A stretch of 64,000 bases of DNA, taken from the NCBI RefSeq assembly GCF_025673445.1, contig NZ_JAOVQN010000011.1:62001-126000 (forward strand). Reading direction: 5' to 3'. Source of the DNA: Ruegeria_B marisflavi (GTDB taxonomy: Bacteria; Pseudomonadota; Alphaproteobacteria; Rhodobacterales; Rhodobacteraceae). The notes under the pieces are model-generated. The model was not told the DNA's origin. It did no database searches and was given only the letters and a program-made list of their open reading frames with translations. The translations under genes and the position numbers were made by a program. Shown piece after piece: positions 7,616 to 15,946 of this stretch; the stretch's first letter is position 1, and each line of letters begins with the position of its first letter.

Positions 7616-9562
7616 TCATTCGTCCTCGGGTTCCAACCGGACCAGAGCGGCCCCGGCCTCGACCTGCGATCCGGCCTCGGCAAGCACTTCTGCCACCACG
7701 CCGTCGCGCGCGGCCAGCAGCGAATGCTCCATCTTCATCGCTTCGAGAATGGCCAGCCTGTCGCCCTCCCGGACCTCCTGTCCGGCGGTGGCAAAGACCG
7801 CCTTTACCAGACCGGGCATCGGCGCAAGGATCACGTTGGTATCGCCACCCGCGCTGCTTTCCCGCGCCAGCGGATCGACCAGACCAAAGCGATAGCCATT
7901 GCCCCAGAACACGGTCAGCTCATCCCGCCCCCGGGCAACCCGCGCCTGTACCCGCGTGGCGTCGACCCACCACAGGCCACCCTTGTGTTCCACCCGGTGC
8001 CGCATGCCGTCGCCCAGCGCCACATCGAACTGCCCCGGACCGCTGACCAGAACGCGGGCCGAGAATTCCTCGTCATGGTGGGTCAGGGTCACATCCCAGC
8101 CCAGCGGTCCCCACAACGTGAAGCCGCCCAATTCACCCGCGCCCTCATGCAGGCCCAGCGCCGCCAGTGCCGCGATCGAGCGCGCCTTGGTGCAGGCCAC
8201 CGGCGCGGCGGTCAGGCTGTCGGCCTCGCGCCCGATCAGCCCGGTGTCGACATCGCCCCGCACAAAATCCGGCTGGCAGGCCAAAAGCCGCAGGAAGGAC
8301 ACGTTGGTGACCGTGCCGCCGATATCGGTCCAGCGCAGCGCCCGTTCCAACTGACGCAGGGCCGCACCACGGGTCGGGCCATGCACGGTGATCTTTGCGA
8401 TCATCGGGTCATACCAGGGGCTGATCGTATCGCCCGCGCGCACGCCGCTGTCGATGCGGGCGCCCGCCGGAAACTCCAGATGGCTGAGCGTGCCGGTGGC
8501 GGGCAGGAACCCCTTCGGCACATCCTCGGCATAGATCCGCGCCTCGAACGCATGACCGTTGATCGACAGATCCGCCTGCCGGGCGGGCAGGCTCTCGCCT
8601 GCAGCCACCCGCAACTGCCATTCGACAAGGTCGACGCCGGTGATCGCCTCGGTCACCGGATGTTCCACCTGAAGACGGGTGTTCATCTCCATGAACCAGA
8701 ACCGGTCGGCGCGCAGCCCTTCGGAGGCGTCGACGATGAATTCAACCGTCCCGGCGCCCTTGTACCCGATGGCCTCGGCGGCGCGCACGCCCGCCTGGCC
8801 CATCGCCGCGCGCATTTCCTCGGTCATGTCGGGTGCGGGTGCTTCCTCAATCACCTTCTGATGGCGCCGTTGCAGTGAGCAGTCGCGTTCGAACAGATGC
8901 ACCGCATGGGTGCCGTCTCCAAACACCTGCACCTCGATATGCCGGGGCTTCGAGACATATTTCTCGATCAGCACGGCATCGTTGCCAAAGGCGGTCTTCG
9001 CCTCGCCCCGCGCGCTGTCGAGCGCGGCGGCAAAGTCCTGCGGCCGTTCGACCAAACGCATGCCCTTGCCACCGCCGCCCGCGACCGCCTTGATCAGTAC
9101 CGGATAACCGATGGTATCAGCCGCCCCGGAAAGGTGCTCGGGGTCCTGGTTGGCGCCGTGATAGCCGGGCACGACGGGCACGCCCGCCTCCTGCATCAGC
9201 GCCTTGGCCGCATCTTTCAGCCCCATCGCGCGGATCGCCTTGGCCGACGGGCCGATAAAGGTCAGGCCCGCCGCCTCGACCGCATCCACGAAACCGGGGT
9301 TCTCGGACAGAAACCCGTATCCGGGGTGGATGGCCTGAGCACCGGTATCCAGCGCCGCCTGAATGATCACTTCACCCTTCAGATAACTGTCCGCCGGGGC
9401 CGCGCCGCCGATGTGGACAGCCTGGTCCGCCATCGCCACATGTTTGGCGCCGGCATCGGCATCGGAGTAAACCGCAACGCAAGCCACGCCCAAGCGTTGC
9501 GCCGTTTCCATCACTCGGCAGGCGATTTCGCCCCGGTTCGCAATCAGGATCTTGTCGAACAT
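7616..9562 (-). CDS. liuD: methylcrotonyl-CoA carboxylase, biotin-containing alpha subunit
   Basis: The biotin carboxylase plus biotin carrier subunit, which carboxylates 3-methylcrotonyl-CoA together with the LiuB subunit. The 648 residues show a biotin carboxylase domain starting MFDKILIANRGEIACRVMET, the ATP-grasp loop AVAGGGGKGMR, and the ERDCSLQRRHQKVIEEAPAP region. The C-terminal biotinyl domain has EAMKMEH with the biotin lysine at K610. The upstream flavoprotein gene ends at the adjacent base, so the two are probably coupled. Specificity for methylcrotonyl-CoA rather than propionyl-CoA is inferred from context. Confidence 0.93.
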   Translation of the reverse strand: MFDKILIANRGEIACRVMETAQRLGVACVAVYSDADAGAKHVAMADQAVHIGGAAPADSYLKGEVIIQAALDTGAQAIHPGYGFLSENPGFVDAVEAAGLTFIGPSAKAIRAMGLKDAAKALMQEAGVPVVPGYHGANQDPEHLSGAADTIGYPVLIKAVAGGGGKGMRLVERPQDFAAALDSARGEAKTAFGNDAVLIEKYVSKPRHIEVQVFGDGTHAVHLFERDCSLQRRHQKVIEEAPAPDMTEEMRAAMGQAGVRAAEAIGYKGAGTVEFIVDASEGLRADRFWFMEMNTRLQVEHPVTEAITGVDLVEWQLRVAAGESLPARQADLSINGHAFEARIYAEDVPKGFLPATGTLSHLEFPAGARIDSGVRAGDTISPWYDPMIAKITVHGPTRGAALRQLERALRWTDIGGTVTNVSFLRLLACQPDFVRGDVDTGLIGREADSLTAAPVACTKARSIAALAALGLHEGAGELGGFTLWGPLGWDVTLTHHDEEFSARVLVSGPGQFDVALGDGMRHRVEHKGGLWWVDATRVQARVARGRDELTVFWGNGYRFGLVDPLARESSAGGDTNVILAPMPGLVKAVFATAGQEVREGDRLAILEAMKMEHSLLAARDGVVAEVLAEAGSQVEAGAALVRLEPEDE

Positions 9563-10534
9563 CTAGCTCTTCCTTCTGTCCCAGCCGCCCGCAAGCAGGG
9601 CCTCGGCCTCGTGGGCCATCTGTTTCATGATTTCCGCCGCGGGGGCGCTGCCGTTGACCAGCCCGATCCCCTCGCCCAGCACCGGATTGGCGACCGACGG
9701 GTCACCCACCGCCAGCCCTTCGGCCCAGGCCGCGTGCTGCGCCGGATCGGCGCGAAGCCCGTCCAGATCACCCTGCCAGCGCGCGGTGAATGCATTGTCG
9801 AGAACGCGGATCCGGAACCGCTCGGGCCAATCATAACCGCGCACGATATCGACCACCTTGGTGGCAACGGTCTGATCCCCGCTGGCCGCAATACCCGCCT
9901 GCTGAAACTGCGGCGGGATCAGCGCCTCGTCGCTCAGACAGAACCGCGTCCCCACCAGCACCCCGTCAGCGCCCAGCATCAAGGCCGCAGCCAGGCCCCG
10001 CCCGTCGGCTATTCCACCGGCGGCCAGCAGAAGCGTTTCAGGAGAACCCGTCCGCAACAGATCCGCCACTTCGGGCACCAGCGTCAGGGTCGCCCGGTTG
10101 GCGCCATGGCCCCCGGCTTCGCCTCCCTGGGCCACGATCACCCGCGCCCCGGCCTCGACCGCCTGGCGCGCATCATTCAGCGTCTGTACCTGACAGATCA
10201 GCGCCGCCCCGGCCGCATGGATCCGTTCAGCAAAGGGCCGAGGGTCGCCAAAGGACAGAAACACCGCCCGCGGCCCATGATCCAGCGCCGCATCCAGCAC
10301 CTGCGGCGCTTCTGCCAATCGCCAGGTGATGAAACCGCAGCCAACGGCGGTATTCCCGGCATTGGCGAATTCGGTTTCGATCCAGTCGACCTCGCAATAG
10401 CCGCCGCCGATCAGACCCAGACCGCCCGCCCGCGACACCGCCGCTGCCAGTCGCCCACCAGCCACCTTGGCCATCGGGGCCGATACGATCGGATAGTCCA
10501 GTCCGAAGGTCTCGGTAAGCCTTGTTCGTATCAT
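9563..10534 (-). CDS. nitronate monooxygenase-family FMN flavoprotein in the leucine operon
   Basis: A TIM-barrel flavoprotein of the 2-nitropropane dioxygenase/nitronate monooxygenase family, 323 residues. Family markers are the N-terminal YPIVSAPMAKVAGGRLAAAV, the AQGGEAGGHG loop holding the likely catalytic His, and the phosphate-binding AAGGIADGRGLAAALMLGAD. It lies between liuB and liuD and abuts liuD with no gap. No leucine pathway step needs this chemistry, so it may act on a side product or be a reductase of unknown substrate. Family call is firm; substrate unknown. Confidence 0.88.
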   Translation of the reverse strand: MIRTRLTETFGLDYPIVSAPMAKVAGGRLAAAVSRAGGLGLIGGGYCEVDWIETEFANAGNTAVGCGFITWRLAEAPQVLDAALDHGPRAVFLSFGDPRPFAERIHAAGAALICQVQTLNDARQAVEAGARVIVAQGGEAGGHGANRATLTLVPEVADLLRTGSPETLLLAAGGIADGRGLAAALMLGADGVLVGTRFCLSDEALIPPQFQQAGIAASGDQTVATKVVDIVRGYDWPERFRIRVLDNAFTARWQGDLDGLRADPAQHAAWAEGLAVGDPSVANPVLGEGIGLVNGSAPAAEIMKQMAHEAEALLAGGWDRRKS

Positions 10535-10600
10535 GTCGCACCTCTCGTGTTGGTCAGATCCACAGAGCAGCTAGGGGCCACAGGATCGGCGGCAACCGCG

Positions 10601-10643
10601 ACGGGGGCGCTGCCCCCCGACCCCCAGAGTGCTTTGCGCGAAA
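10601..10643 (-). repeat. intergenic hairpin repeat, copy C (divergent)
   Basis: On the minus strand this reads TTTCGCGCAAAGCACTCTGG, then a G-run and the hairpin GGGGGCAGCGCCCCC. It shares the TTTC, AAA, ACTCT-G-run and GGGGGCAG...CCCCC parts with the copies at 27171 and 55806. It lies 7 bp beyond the liuB stop, in the 115-bp gap before the flavoprotein gene. It may act as a weak terminator or transcript stabiliser. Confidence 0.55.
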
Positions 10644-10649
10644 TGAAGC

Positions 10650-12254
10650 TCACATCCGGAACACGCCGAAACGTGTCTCCTCGATGGGTGCGTTCAGCGC
10701 GGCGCTGAGCGACAGGGCCAGCACGTCGCGGCTCTTGCGGGGGTCGATGATGCCATCATCCCAAAGCCGGGCGCTGGCATAGAGCGGGTGCGACTGGCGC
10801 TCGAACATCTCCAGCGTCGGGCGTTTGAACTCGGCCTCTTCCTCAGCCGACCAACTGCCGCCTGCCCGCTCGATCCCGTCCCGCTTGACGGTGGCCAGAA
10901 CCCCCGCCGCCTGTTCGCCGCCCATCACCGAGATACGGCTGTTGGGCCAGGTCCACAGGAAGCGCGGCTGATAGGCGCGGCCCGCCATGCCATAGTTGCC
11001 CGCGCCAAACGAGCCGCCCACCAGCATGGTGATCTTGGGTACGCTGGTGGTGGCGACCGCCGTCACCATCTTGGCGCCGTGGCGCGCAATACCTTCGTTC
11101 TCGTATTTGCGGCCTACCATGAAACCGGTGATGTTTTGCAGGAACACCAGCGGGATCTTGCGCTGGCTGCACAGTTCCACGAAATGCGCCGCCTTCTGCG
11201 CCGCCTCGCTGAAGATCACGCCATTATTGGCGATGATGCCGATCGGGCAACCCTTGAGATGGGCAAAACCGCAGACGATGGTCTCGCCAAAGCGCGGCTT
11301 GAACTCGTCAAAGCGCGAACCGTCGACCAGCCGCGCGATCACCTCGCGGATGTCATAGGGGGTTTTCAGGTCGGCGGGCACCACGCCCAGGATTTCCTCG
11401 GGATCGTATGCCGGTTCCTCGGGGCTGGCCCAGTCCACCGTCAGCGGCTTGCTGCGGTTGAGCGAACGCACGGCACGGCGCGCCAGCGCCAGCGCGTGGG
11501 CGTCATCCTCGGCCAGGTAATCGGCCACGCCCGACAGGCGCGTGTGCACGTCGCCGCCGCCGAGATCTTCGGCGCTGACCACCTCACCCGTCGCCGCCTT
11601 GACCAGCGGAGGACCGGCCAGAAAGATGGTGCCCTGTTCCTTGACGATGATGGTGACGTCGGACATGGCGGGAACATATGCGCCACCTGCGGTGCAGGAG
11701 CCCATCACAACCGCGATCTGCGGGATGCCCTTGGCGCTCATCCGCGCCTGGTTATAGAAGATGCGGCCAAAGTGGTCGCGGTCCGGGAACACTTCGTCCT
11801 GGTTGGGCAGGTTGGCGCCGCCGCTGTCCACCAGATAGATGCAGGGCAGGTTGTTTTCCTCGGCGATCTCCTGCGCGCGCAGGTGCTTCTTGACCGTCAT
11901 CGGGTAATAGGTGCCGCCCTTTACCGTGGCGTCGTTGCAGACGACCATGACCTCCTGCCCCTCGACCCGTCCGATCCCGGCGACGACACCGGCAGCGGGG
12001 GCCGCGTTGTCATACATGTCATGGGCTGCGGTGGCGCCGATTTCGAGGAAGGGCGAGCCCGCGTCGAGCAGGTTGGCCACCCGGCGGCGCGGCAGCATCT
12101 TGCCCCGGCTTTCATGGCGGGCCCGCGATTTCTCGCCGCCGCCCAGACGCGCGGCCTCGGCCGCCGCCCCGATCTGCGCCAGCGCCTCCAGATGCGCGGC
12201 GCGGTTCGCCTTGAAGCCCTCGGAGGCGGGCATGGCCTTGGATGTGAGTTTCAT
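10650..12254 (-). CDS. liuB: methylcrotonyl-CoA carboxylase, carboxyltransferase beta subunit
   Basis: The carboxyltransferase partner of LiuD. The product has 534 residues, the normal length, beginning MKLTSKAMPASEGFKANRAA. Family segments are SRGKMLPRRRVANLLDAGSP, DSGGANLPNQDEVFPDRDHF (acyl-CoA side), GSCTAGGAYVPAMSDV, and NNGVIFSEAAQKAAHFVELC. The open frame extends upstream to 12524, but the ATG at 12254 overlaps the stop of the acyl-CoA synthetase gene as ATGA and begins the conserved sequence. Confidence 0.95.
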   Translation of the reverse strand: MKLTSKAMPASEGFKANRAAHLEALAQIGAAAEAARLGGGEKSRARHESRGKMLPRRRVANLLDAGSPFLEIGATAAHDMYDNAAPAAGVVAGIGRVEGQEVMVVCNDATVKGGTYYPMTVKKHLRAQEIAEENNLPCIYLVDSGGANLPNQDEVFPDRDHFGRIFYNQARMSAKGIPQIAVVMGSCTAGGAYVPAMSDVTIIVKEQGTIFLAGPPLVKAATGEVVSAEDLGGGDVHTRLSGVADYLAEDDAHALALARRAVRSLNRSKPLTVDWASPEEPAYDPEEILGVVPADLKTPYDIREVIARLVDGSRFDEFKPRFGETIVCGFAHLKGCPIGIIANNGVIFSEAAQKAAHFVELCSQRKIPLVFLQNITGFMVGRKYENEGIARHGAKMVTAVATTSVPKITMLVGGSFGAGNYGMAGRAYQPRFLWTWPNSRISVMGGEQAAGVLATVKRDGIERAGGSWSAEEEAEFKRPTLEMFERQSHPLYASARLWDDGIIDPRKSRDVLALSLSAALNAPIEETRFGVFRM

Positions 12255-13783
12255 GGATTGGCCTCCAGTTCTGCCGCTGCGCGGCGCTTCAATTCCTTGC
12301 GGATCACTTTGCCTGTCACCGTCATCGGCAGCGCGTCCAGAAACGCCACCTCGCGCGGGTAAGAGTATTGGGCAAGCCGGTCTTTGACCCAGGCTTGCAG
12401 TTCTTCGGCGCTGGCCCGGGCGCCCGGTTTCAGCACTACATAGGCCTTGACGATCTCGGTCCTGAGCGGGTCGGGCTTGCCCACAACGCCCACGGTTGCG
12501 ACGCCCGGATGGGTCAGCAGGCAATCCTCGATCTCCGCCGGGCCGATGCGGTAGCCGGCCGAGGTGATCACGTCATCCTCGCGCCCGACAAAGCGGAGGT
12601 AGTCGCCCTCCCACACGCCGCGGTCTCCGGTCACCAGCCAATCGCCGCGAAACTTCTCGGCGGTGGCCGCCGGGTTGCGCCAGTATTCCAGCAGCATCGA
12701 GGCCGAACCGCGCCGCACGGCGACATCGCCCTCGCCCTTCGTGGGCTGGCCCGCACCGTCGATCACCGCCACCTCGTGCCCTGGCACCGGTTTGCCGATA
12801 CAGCCCGGACGCACCGGGAAATCGGCGGCACAGGAGGACACGGTCATGTTGCATTCGGTCTGGCCGTAGAATTCGTTGATCGTCAGGCCAAAGGCACCCT
12901 CGCCCCAGGCCAGCATCTCGGCCCCCAGCGGTTCACCGCCCGAGGCGACCGAGCGCAAGCCGGGAATGCCCTGATCCGCCGCCTTGAGCATTCGGAGCGC
13001 AGTGGGCGGAAAGAACACGTTTTTCACCCCGCCGCGCGCAATCACATCGGCGCAGGCCCCTGCGCTGAACTTGTCCAGCCGCGCGGCCACCACCGGAATG
13101 CCCAGCGCCAGCCCCGGCATGAGCACGTCAAAGAGACCGCCAATCCAGGCCCAGTCTGCGGGCGTCCACAGGCAATCGCCCGGGCGCAGGTGGTTGTGGC
13201 TGATCGAGACGCCCGGCAAATGGCCGGTCAGCACCCGGTGGCCATGCAGCGCGCCCTTGGCCCGGCCCGTCGTGCCCGAGGTATAGATCAGCACCGCCGG
13301 ATCCTCGGGCCTTGTATCGGCCTGCGGCACAGTCGCGCCCTGCACCCCGATCTCGGCCGCCATCAGCGGGGTCGCCAGATCGCCCAGCAGGGTCGCGCCC
13401 TCGGCATCGGTCAGCACCAGACGCGCGCCGGAATCCTCCAGACGGCTGCGCAATGCGTCGCGCTGGAACAGCTGGAACAGCGGCACCGAAATGGCGCCGA
13501 TATGCCAGAGCGCCAGATGCGCGGCCGCGCACCAGGGCGACTGGCTGAGCAGCACGCCGACCCGGTCGCCCGGCGCCACGCGCGGCAGCAACGCCCGCGC
13601 CAGCCCCTGCACCATGCCCGTCAGTTCGCCATGAGTGATGTCGCGCCGCGCGGGTCCGGTCAGGTCGATGATGGCCAGCGCATCGGCAGGTTGCGAAAGG
13701 CATTGCCGCGCCATGTTCAGACGCTCGGGTAAATCCCAGCCCCTGTCGGGGCGCAATCCCGGTATGCGCGCCGCAAGTGTCAT
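12251..13783 (-). CDS. AMP-forming acyl-CoA synthetase (medium/branched-chain type)
   Basis: An adenylate-forming ligase of 510 residues that should activate a short or branched carboxylic acid, plausibly isovalerate, for entry into the pathway below it. Motifs are the P-loop-like YTSGTTGRAKG (about 167-177), NEFYGQTE, the GDRGVWEGDYLRFVGREDD hinge, and the catalytic lysine K492 in TVTGKVIRKEL. It is the first gene of the acs-liuB-NMO-liuD-mvaB-liuC run and overlaps liuB by 4 bp. Substrate is inferred from context only; acetate or methylmercaptopropionate-type acids are alternatives. Confidence 0.88.
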   Translation of the reverse strand: MTLAARIPGLRPDRGWDLPERLNMARQCLSQPADALAIIDLTGPARRDITHGELTGMVQGLARALLPRVAPGDRVGVLLSQSPWCAAAHLALWHIGAISVPLFQLFQRDALRSRLEDSGARLVLTDAEGATLLGDLATPLMAAEIGVQGATVPQADTRPEDPAVLIYTSGTTGRAKGALHGHRVLTGHLPGVSISHNHLRPGDCLWTPADWAWIGGLFDVLMPGLALGIPVVAARLDKFSAGACADVIARGGVKNVFFPPTALRMLKAADQGIPGLRSVASGGEPLGAEMLAWGEGAFGLTINEFYGQTECNMTVSSCAADFPVRPGCIGKPVPGHEVAVIDGAGQPTKGEGDVAVRRGSASMLLEYWRNPAATAEKFRGDWLVTGDRGVWEGDYLRFVGREDDVITSAGYRIGPAEIEDCLLTHPGVATVGVVGKPDPLRTEIVKAYVVLKPGARASAEELQAWVKDRLAQYSYPREVAFLDALPMTVTGKVIRKELKRRAAAELEANP

Positions 13784-13804
13784 TGGAACACCCTGCCGAA
13801 AGGT

Positions 13805-13818
13805 CCTTGTTCACAAGG
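13805..13818. promoter_or_regulatory. 14-bp palindrome upstream of the acyl-CoA synthetase operon
   Basis: CCTTGTTCACAAGG is a perfect inverted repeat (6-bp arms, 2-bp centre) lying 22-35 bp upstream of the operon start at 13783. It is placed where a repressor could act. The arms differ from those of the ivd palindrome at 15796, apart from a shared GTTCA core. Confidence 0.35.
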
Positions 13819-13878
13819 GGTTTCAAACGCATTTTTCAAATAAACATAATTGGTTACGCGGGGAAACTTCACCAGCTT

Positions 13879-13892
13879 TTGATCCAGATCAG
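13879..13892 (+). promoter_or_regulatory. candidate Fnr/FnrL box upstream of ompW
   Basis: TTGATCCAGATCAG matches the Fnr consensus TTGAT-N4-ATCAA at nine of ten defined positions. It lies 58 bp before the ompW ATG, in the divergent gap shared with the acyl-CoA synthetase gene. E. coli ompW is known to be Fnr-responsive, which supports the reading; function here is inferred. Confidence 0.55.
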
Positions 13893-13950
13893 AGAATCTG
13901 CATATGACCGGGCGCAGAACCGGGGCGTCAACTAAACCAAAGGTACTCAA

Positions 13951-14556
13951 ATGACTCGTATCGCTGCTGCCATGGCGCTTTCCACTGCCCTTGCCACCCT
14001 GGCCGGACCGCTCGCGGCTCAATCGCAGGGCGATTGGACCGTCGGTGTCGGTGTGGGCTATGTGAACCCCAAATCCAACAATGGCACCATTGCCGGCAGC
14101 ACAGCCACCGTGGATGACAACACCCAGGCAATCTTTACCGTCGAATACTTCATCCGCGACAATCTGGGCATCGAGCTGCTGGCCGCAACGCCGTTCAAGC
14201 ATGACGTTTCGATCAGTGGCATCGGCTATGCCGGAACCGTCAAACAGCTGCCGCCCACCGTGTCGCTGAACTATCACTTCCCGACCAACTCGGCCTGGAA
14301 ACCCTATGTCGGCCTCAGTGTGAACTACACCACCTTCTTCGAGGAAAGCTCGCCGCTCGGCACGCTCAAGCTGGATGACAGTTTCGGTGTCGCCGTGAAC
14401 GCGGGCCTCGACTATCAGATCAGCGACCGGGGCGCCCTGCGTCTGAACGCGCGCTGGATCAGCATCGAATCCGACGCCACCCTGAACGGTGCCGCCATCG
14501 GCACGGCCGAGATCGACCCGCTGGTGATCGGCGTCCAGTACGTGCATCGGTTCTGA
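13951..14556 (+). CDS. ompW: OmpW-family outer membrane protein
   Basis: A 201-residue outer membrane beta-barrel of the OmpW family, 8-stranded proteins thought to pass small hydrophobic molecules. A signal peptide (about 1-23, ending PLAAQ) is followed by GDWTVGVGVGYVNPKSNNGT, alternating beta-strand segments, PTVSLNYHFP, and a C-terminal GVQYVHRF ending in the aromatic residue needed for barrel insertion. It is the only plus-strand gene within the leucine cluster, has its own upstream region with an Fnr-like box, and is followed by a strong terminator. Confidence 0.92.
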   Translation: MTRIAAAMALSTALATLAGPLAAQSQGDWTVGVGVGYVNPKSNNGTIAGSTATVDDNTQAIFTVEYFIRDNLGIELLAATPFKHDVSISGIGYAGTVKQLPPTVSLNYHFPTNSAWKPYVGLSVNYTTFFEESSPLGTLKLDDSFGVAVNAGLDYQISDRGALRLNARWISIESDATLNGAAIGTAEIDPLVIGVQYVHRF

Positions 14557-14576
14557 TCCCTCCTCGGCAAGACAGG

Positions 14577-14610
14577 CGGCCCGCAAGTTCCCTCGGCTTG
14601 CGGGCCGTTT
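14577..14610. terminator. bidirectional terminator between ompW and ivd
   Basis: A perfect 11-bp stem, CGGCCCGCAAG (14577-14587) with CTTGCGGGCCG (14597-14607), has a 9-base loop and is followed by TTTGCGTTTT on the plus strand. It sits 20 bp after the ompW stop and just before the ivd 3' end, so it can serve both convergent genes. Confidence 0.8.
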
Positions 14611-14616
14611 GCGTTT

Positions 14617-15780
14617 TCAGAGCACCGTGTTCATCAGCTCGCGGCCGATCAGCATGCGGCGGATTTCCGAGGTGCCGGCACCGATCTCCATCAGCTTGGC
14701 ATCGCGGAAAATACGGCTGACCGCGCTATCGGACAGGAACCCGGCACCGCCCATCGCCTGCACCGCCTGATGCGCCTGCACCATCGCCTGTTCACTGGCA
14801 TAAAGACAGCAGGCGGCGGCATCCTGACGGGTCACGTCTCCGCGATCACAGGCCTTGGCCACCTCATAGATATAGGCGCGAGCCGAATTCATCGCGGTAT
14901 ACATGTCGGCGATCTTGCCCTGCATCAGCTGGAAGCTGCCGATCGGTTTGCCGAACTGCTTGCGCTCGGCCATATAGGGCATGATCTCGTCCAGACAGGC
15001 GGCCATGATGCCGGTGCCGATCCCGGCCAGCACCACGCGTTCGTAATCGAGACCCGACATCAGCACGGCAACGCCGCGCCCCTCTTGGCCCAGAACGTTC
15101 TCAAACGGCACCTCGACATCCTCAAAGACCAGCTCGGCCGTGTTCGAGCCGCGCATGCCCAACTTGTCGAAATGCTTGGACGTCGAGAAGCCCTTCATCG
15201 ACTTTTCGATCAGAAAGGCGGTGATGCCCTTGCTGCCCGCCTCGGGGTCGGTCTTGGCATAGACCACCAGCGTATCGGCATCGGGGCCGTTGGTGATCCA
15301 GTATTTGTTGCCGTTCAGGCGGTAATGGTCGTTGCGCTTTTCGGCGCGCAGCTTCATCGACACCACGTCGGACCCGGCACCCGCCTCGGACATAGCCAGC
15401 GCGCCCACATGTTCGCCAGACACCAGGCCCGGCAGGTATTTGCGCTTTTGTTCGTCGTTGCCGTTCAGCTTGATCTGGTTGACGCAGAGGTTGGAATGCG
15501 CGCCATAGCTGAGGCTGACCGAAGCGCTGGCGCGCGCAATCTCTTCAACCGCGACCACATGCGCCAGGTACGACATGCCCGCACCGCCGAACTCCTCGGG
15601 CACGGTGATGCCCAACAGGCCCAGATCGCCCATCTCGCGCCACAGCGCGTTGGGAAACTCGTTGGTCTGGTCGATCTCGGCGGCCATCGGGCGGACCCGC
15701 TCCTGCGCCCAGCGATGCACCATATCGCGCAGCGCGTTCACATCCTCGCCCAGATCGAATTGCATGGTAGCTGCGAACAT
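14617..15780 (-). CDS. ivd: isovaleryl-CoA dehydrogenase
   Basis: Acyl-CoA dehydrogenase of 387 residues that oxidises isovaleryl-CoA to 3-methylcrotonyl-CoA (LiuA), feeding electrons to ETF. It has the FAD-contact segments LAMSEAGAGSDVVSMKL and YWITNGPDADTLVVYAKTD. The catalytic base is in helix G, GLDYERVVLAG (E247), the position typical of isovaleryl-CoA dehydrogenases rather than short/medium-chain types. The C-terminal GGAGFLSDSAVSRIFRDAK is also family-specific. A GAGGAG ribosome site supports ATG 15780. A large palindrome lies just upstream. Confidence 0.95.
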   Translation of the reverse strand: MFAATMQFDLGEDVNALRDMVHRWAQERVRPMAAEIDQTNEFPNALWREMGDLGLLGITVPEEFGGAGMSYLAHVVAVEEIARASASVSLSYGAHSNLCVNQIKLNGNDEQKRKYLPGLVSGEHVGALAMSEAGAGSDVVSMKLRAEKRNDHYRLNGNKYWITNGPDADTLVVYAKTDPEAGSKGITAFLIEKSMKGFSTSKHFDKLGMRGSNTAELVFEDVEVPFENVLGQEGRGVAVLMSGLDYERVVLAGIGTGIMAACLDEIMPYMAERKQFGKPIGSFQLMQGKIADMYTAMNSARAYIYEVAKACDRGDVTRQDAAACCLYASEQAMVQAHQAVQAMGGAGFLSDSAVSRIFRDAKLMEIGAGTSEIRRMLIGRELMNTVL

Positions 15781-15795
15781 CGCGCTCTCCTCTCC

Positions 15796-15823
15796 GCATT
15801 AATGAACAACTGTTCAATAATGC
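15796..15823. promoter_or_regulatory. 28-bp palindromic operator upstream of ivd
   Basis: Two 13-bp half-sites, GCATTAATGAACA and TGTTCAATAATGC, flank an AC centre and match in inverted orientation at 12 of 13 positions; the core TGAACA-AC-TGTTCA is perfect. It begins 16 bp upstream of the ivd start, between the gene and any promoter. The form is typical of a TetR- or GntR-type operator. No regulator gene is adjacent. Confidence 0.65.
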
Positions 15824-15894
15824 GATAGCAGCGTTGGTGATTCCCGTCAATCGTTCTGCGCGACCCGGGAAAAACGGTTTGGCAGATACGGAAA

Positions 15895-15916
15895 CGGGCG
15901 GCCCGAAGGCCGCCCG
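15895..15916 (-). terminator. terminator of the SH3/DUF1236 gene
   Basis: Read on the minus strand, CGGGCGGCC-TTCG-GGCCGCCCG forms a 9-bp GC-only stem with a stable TTCG tetraloop, followed by TTTCC. It lies 31 bp past the stop at 15947. Confidence 0.75.
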
Positions 15917-15946
15917 CCGTGATCAGGATACCCCTGCGCGCGTCGT

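Noticed and set aside
8897..10708. Plus-strand open frame of 603 codons
   Set aside because: It is fully antisense to liuD and the flavoprotein gene, which have complete motifs; long antisense frames are expected at this GC content.
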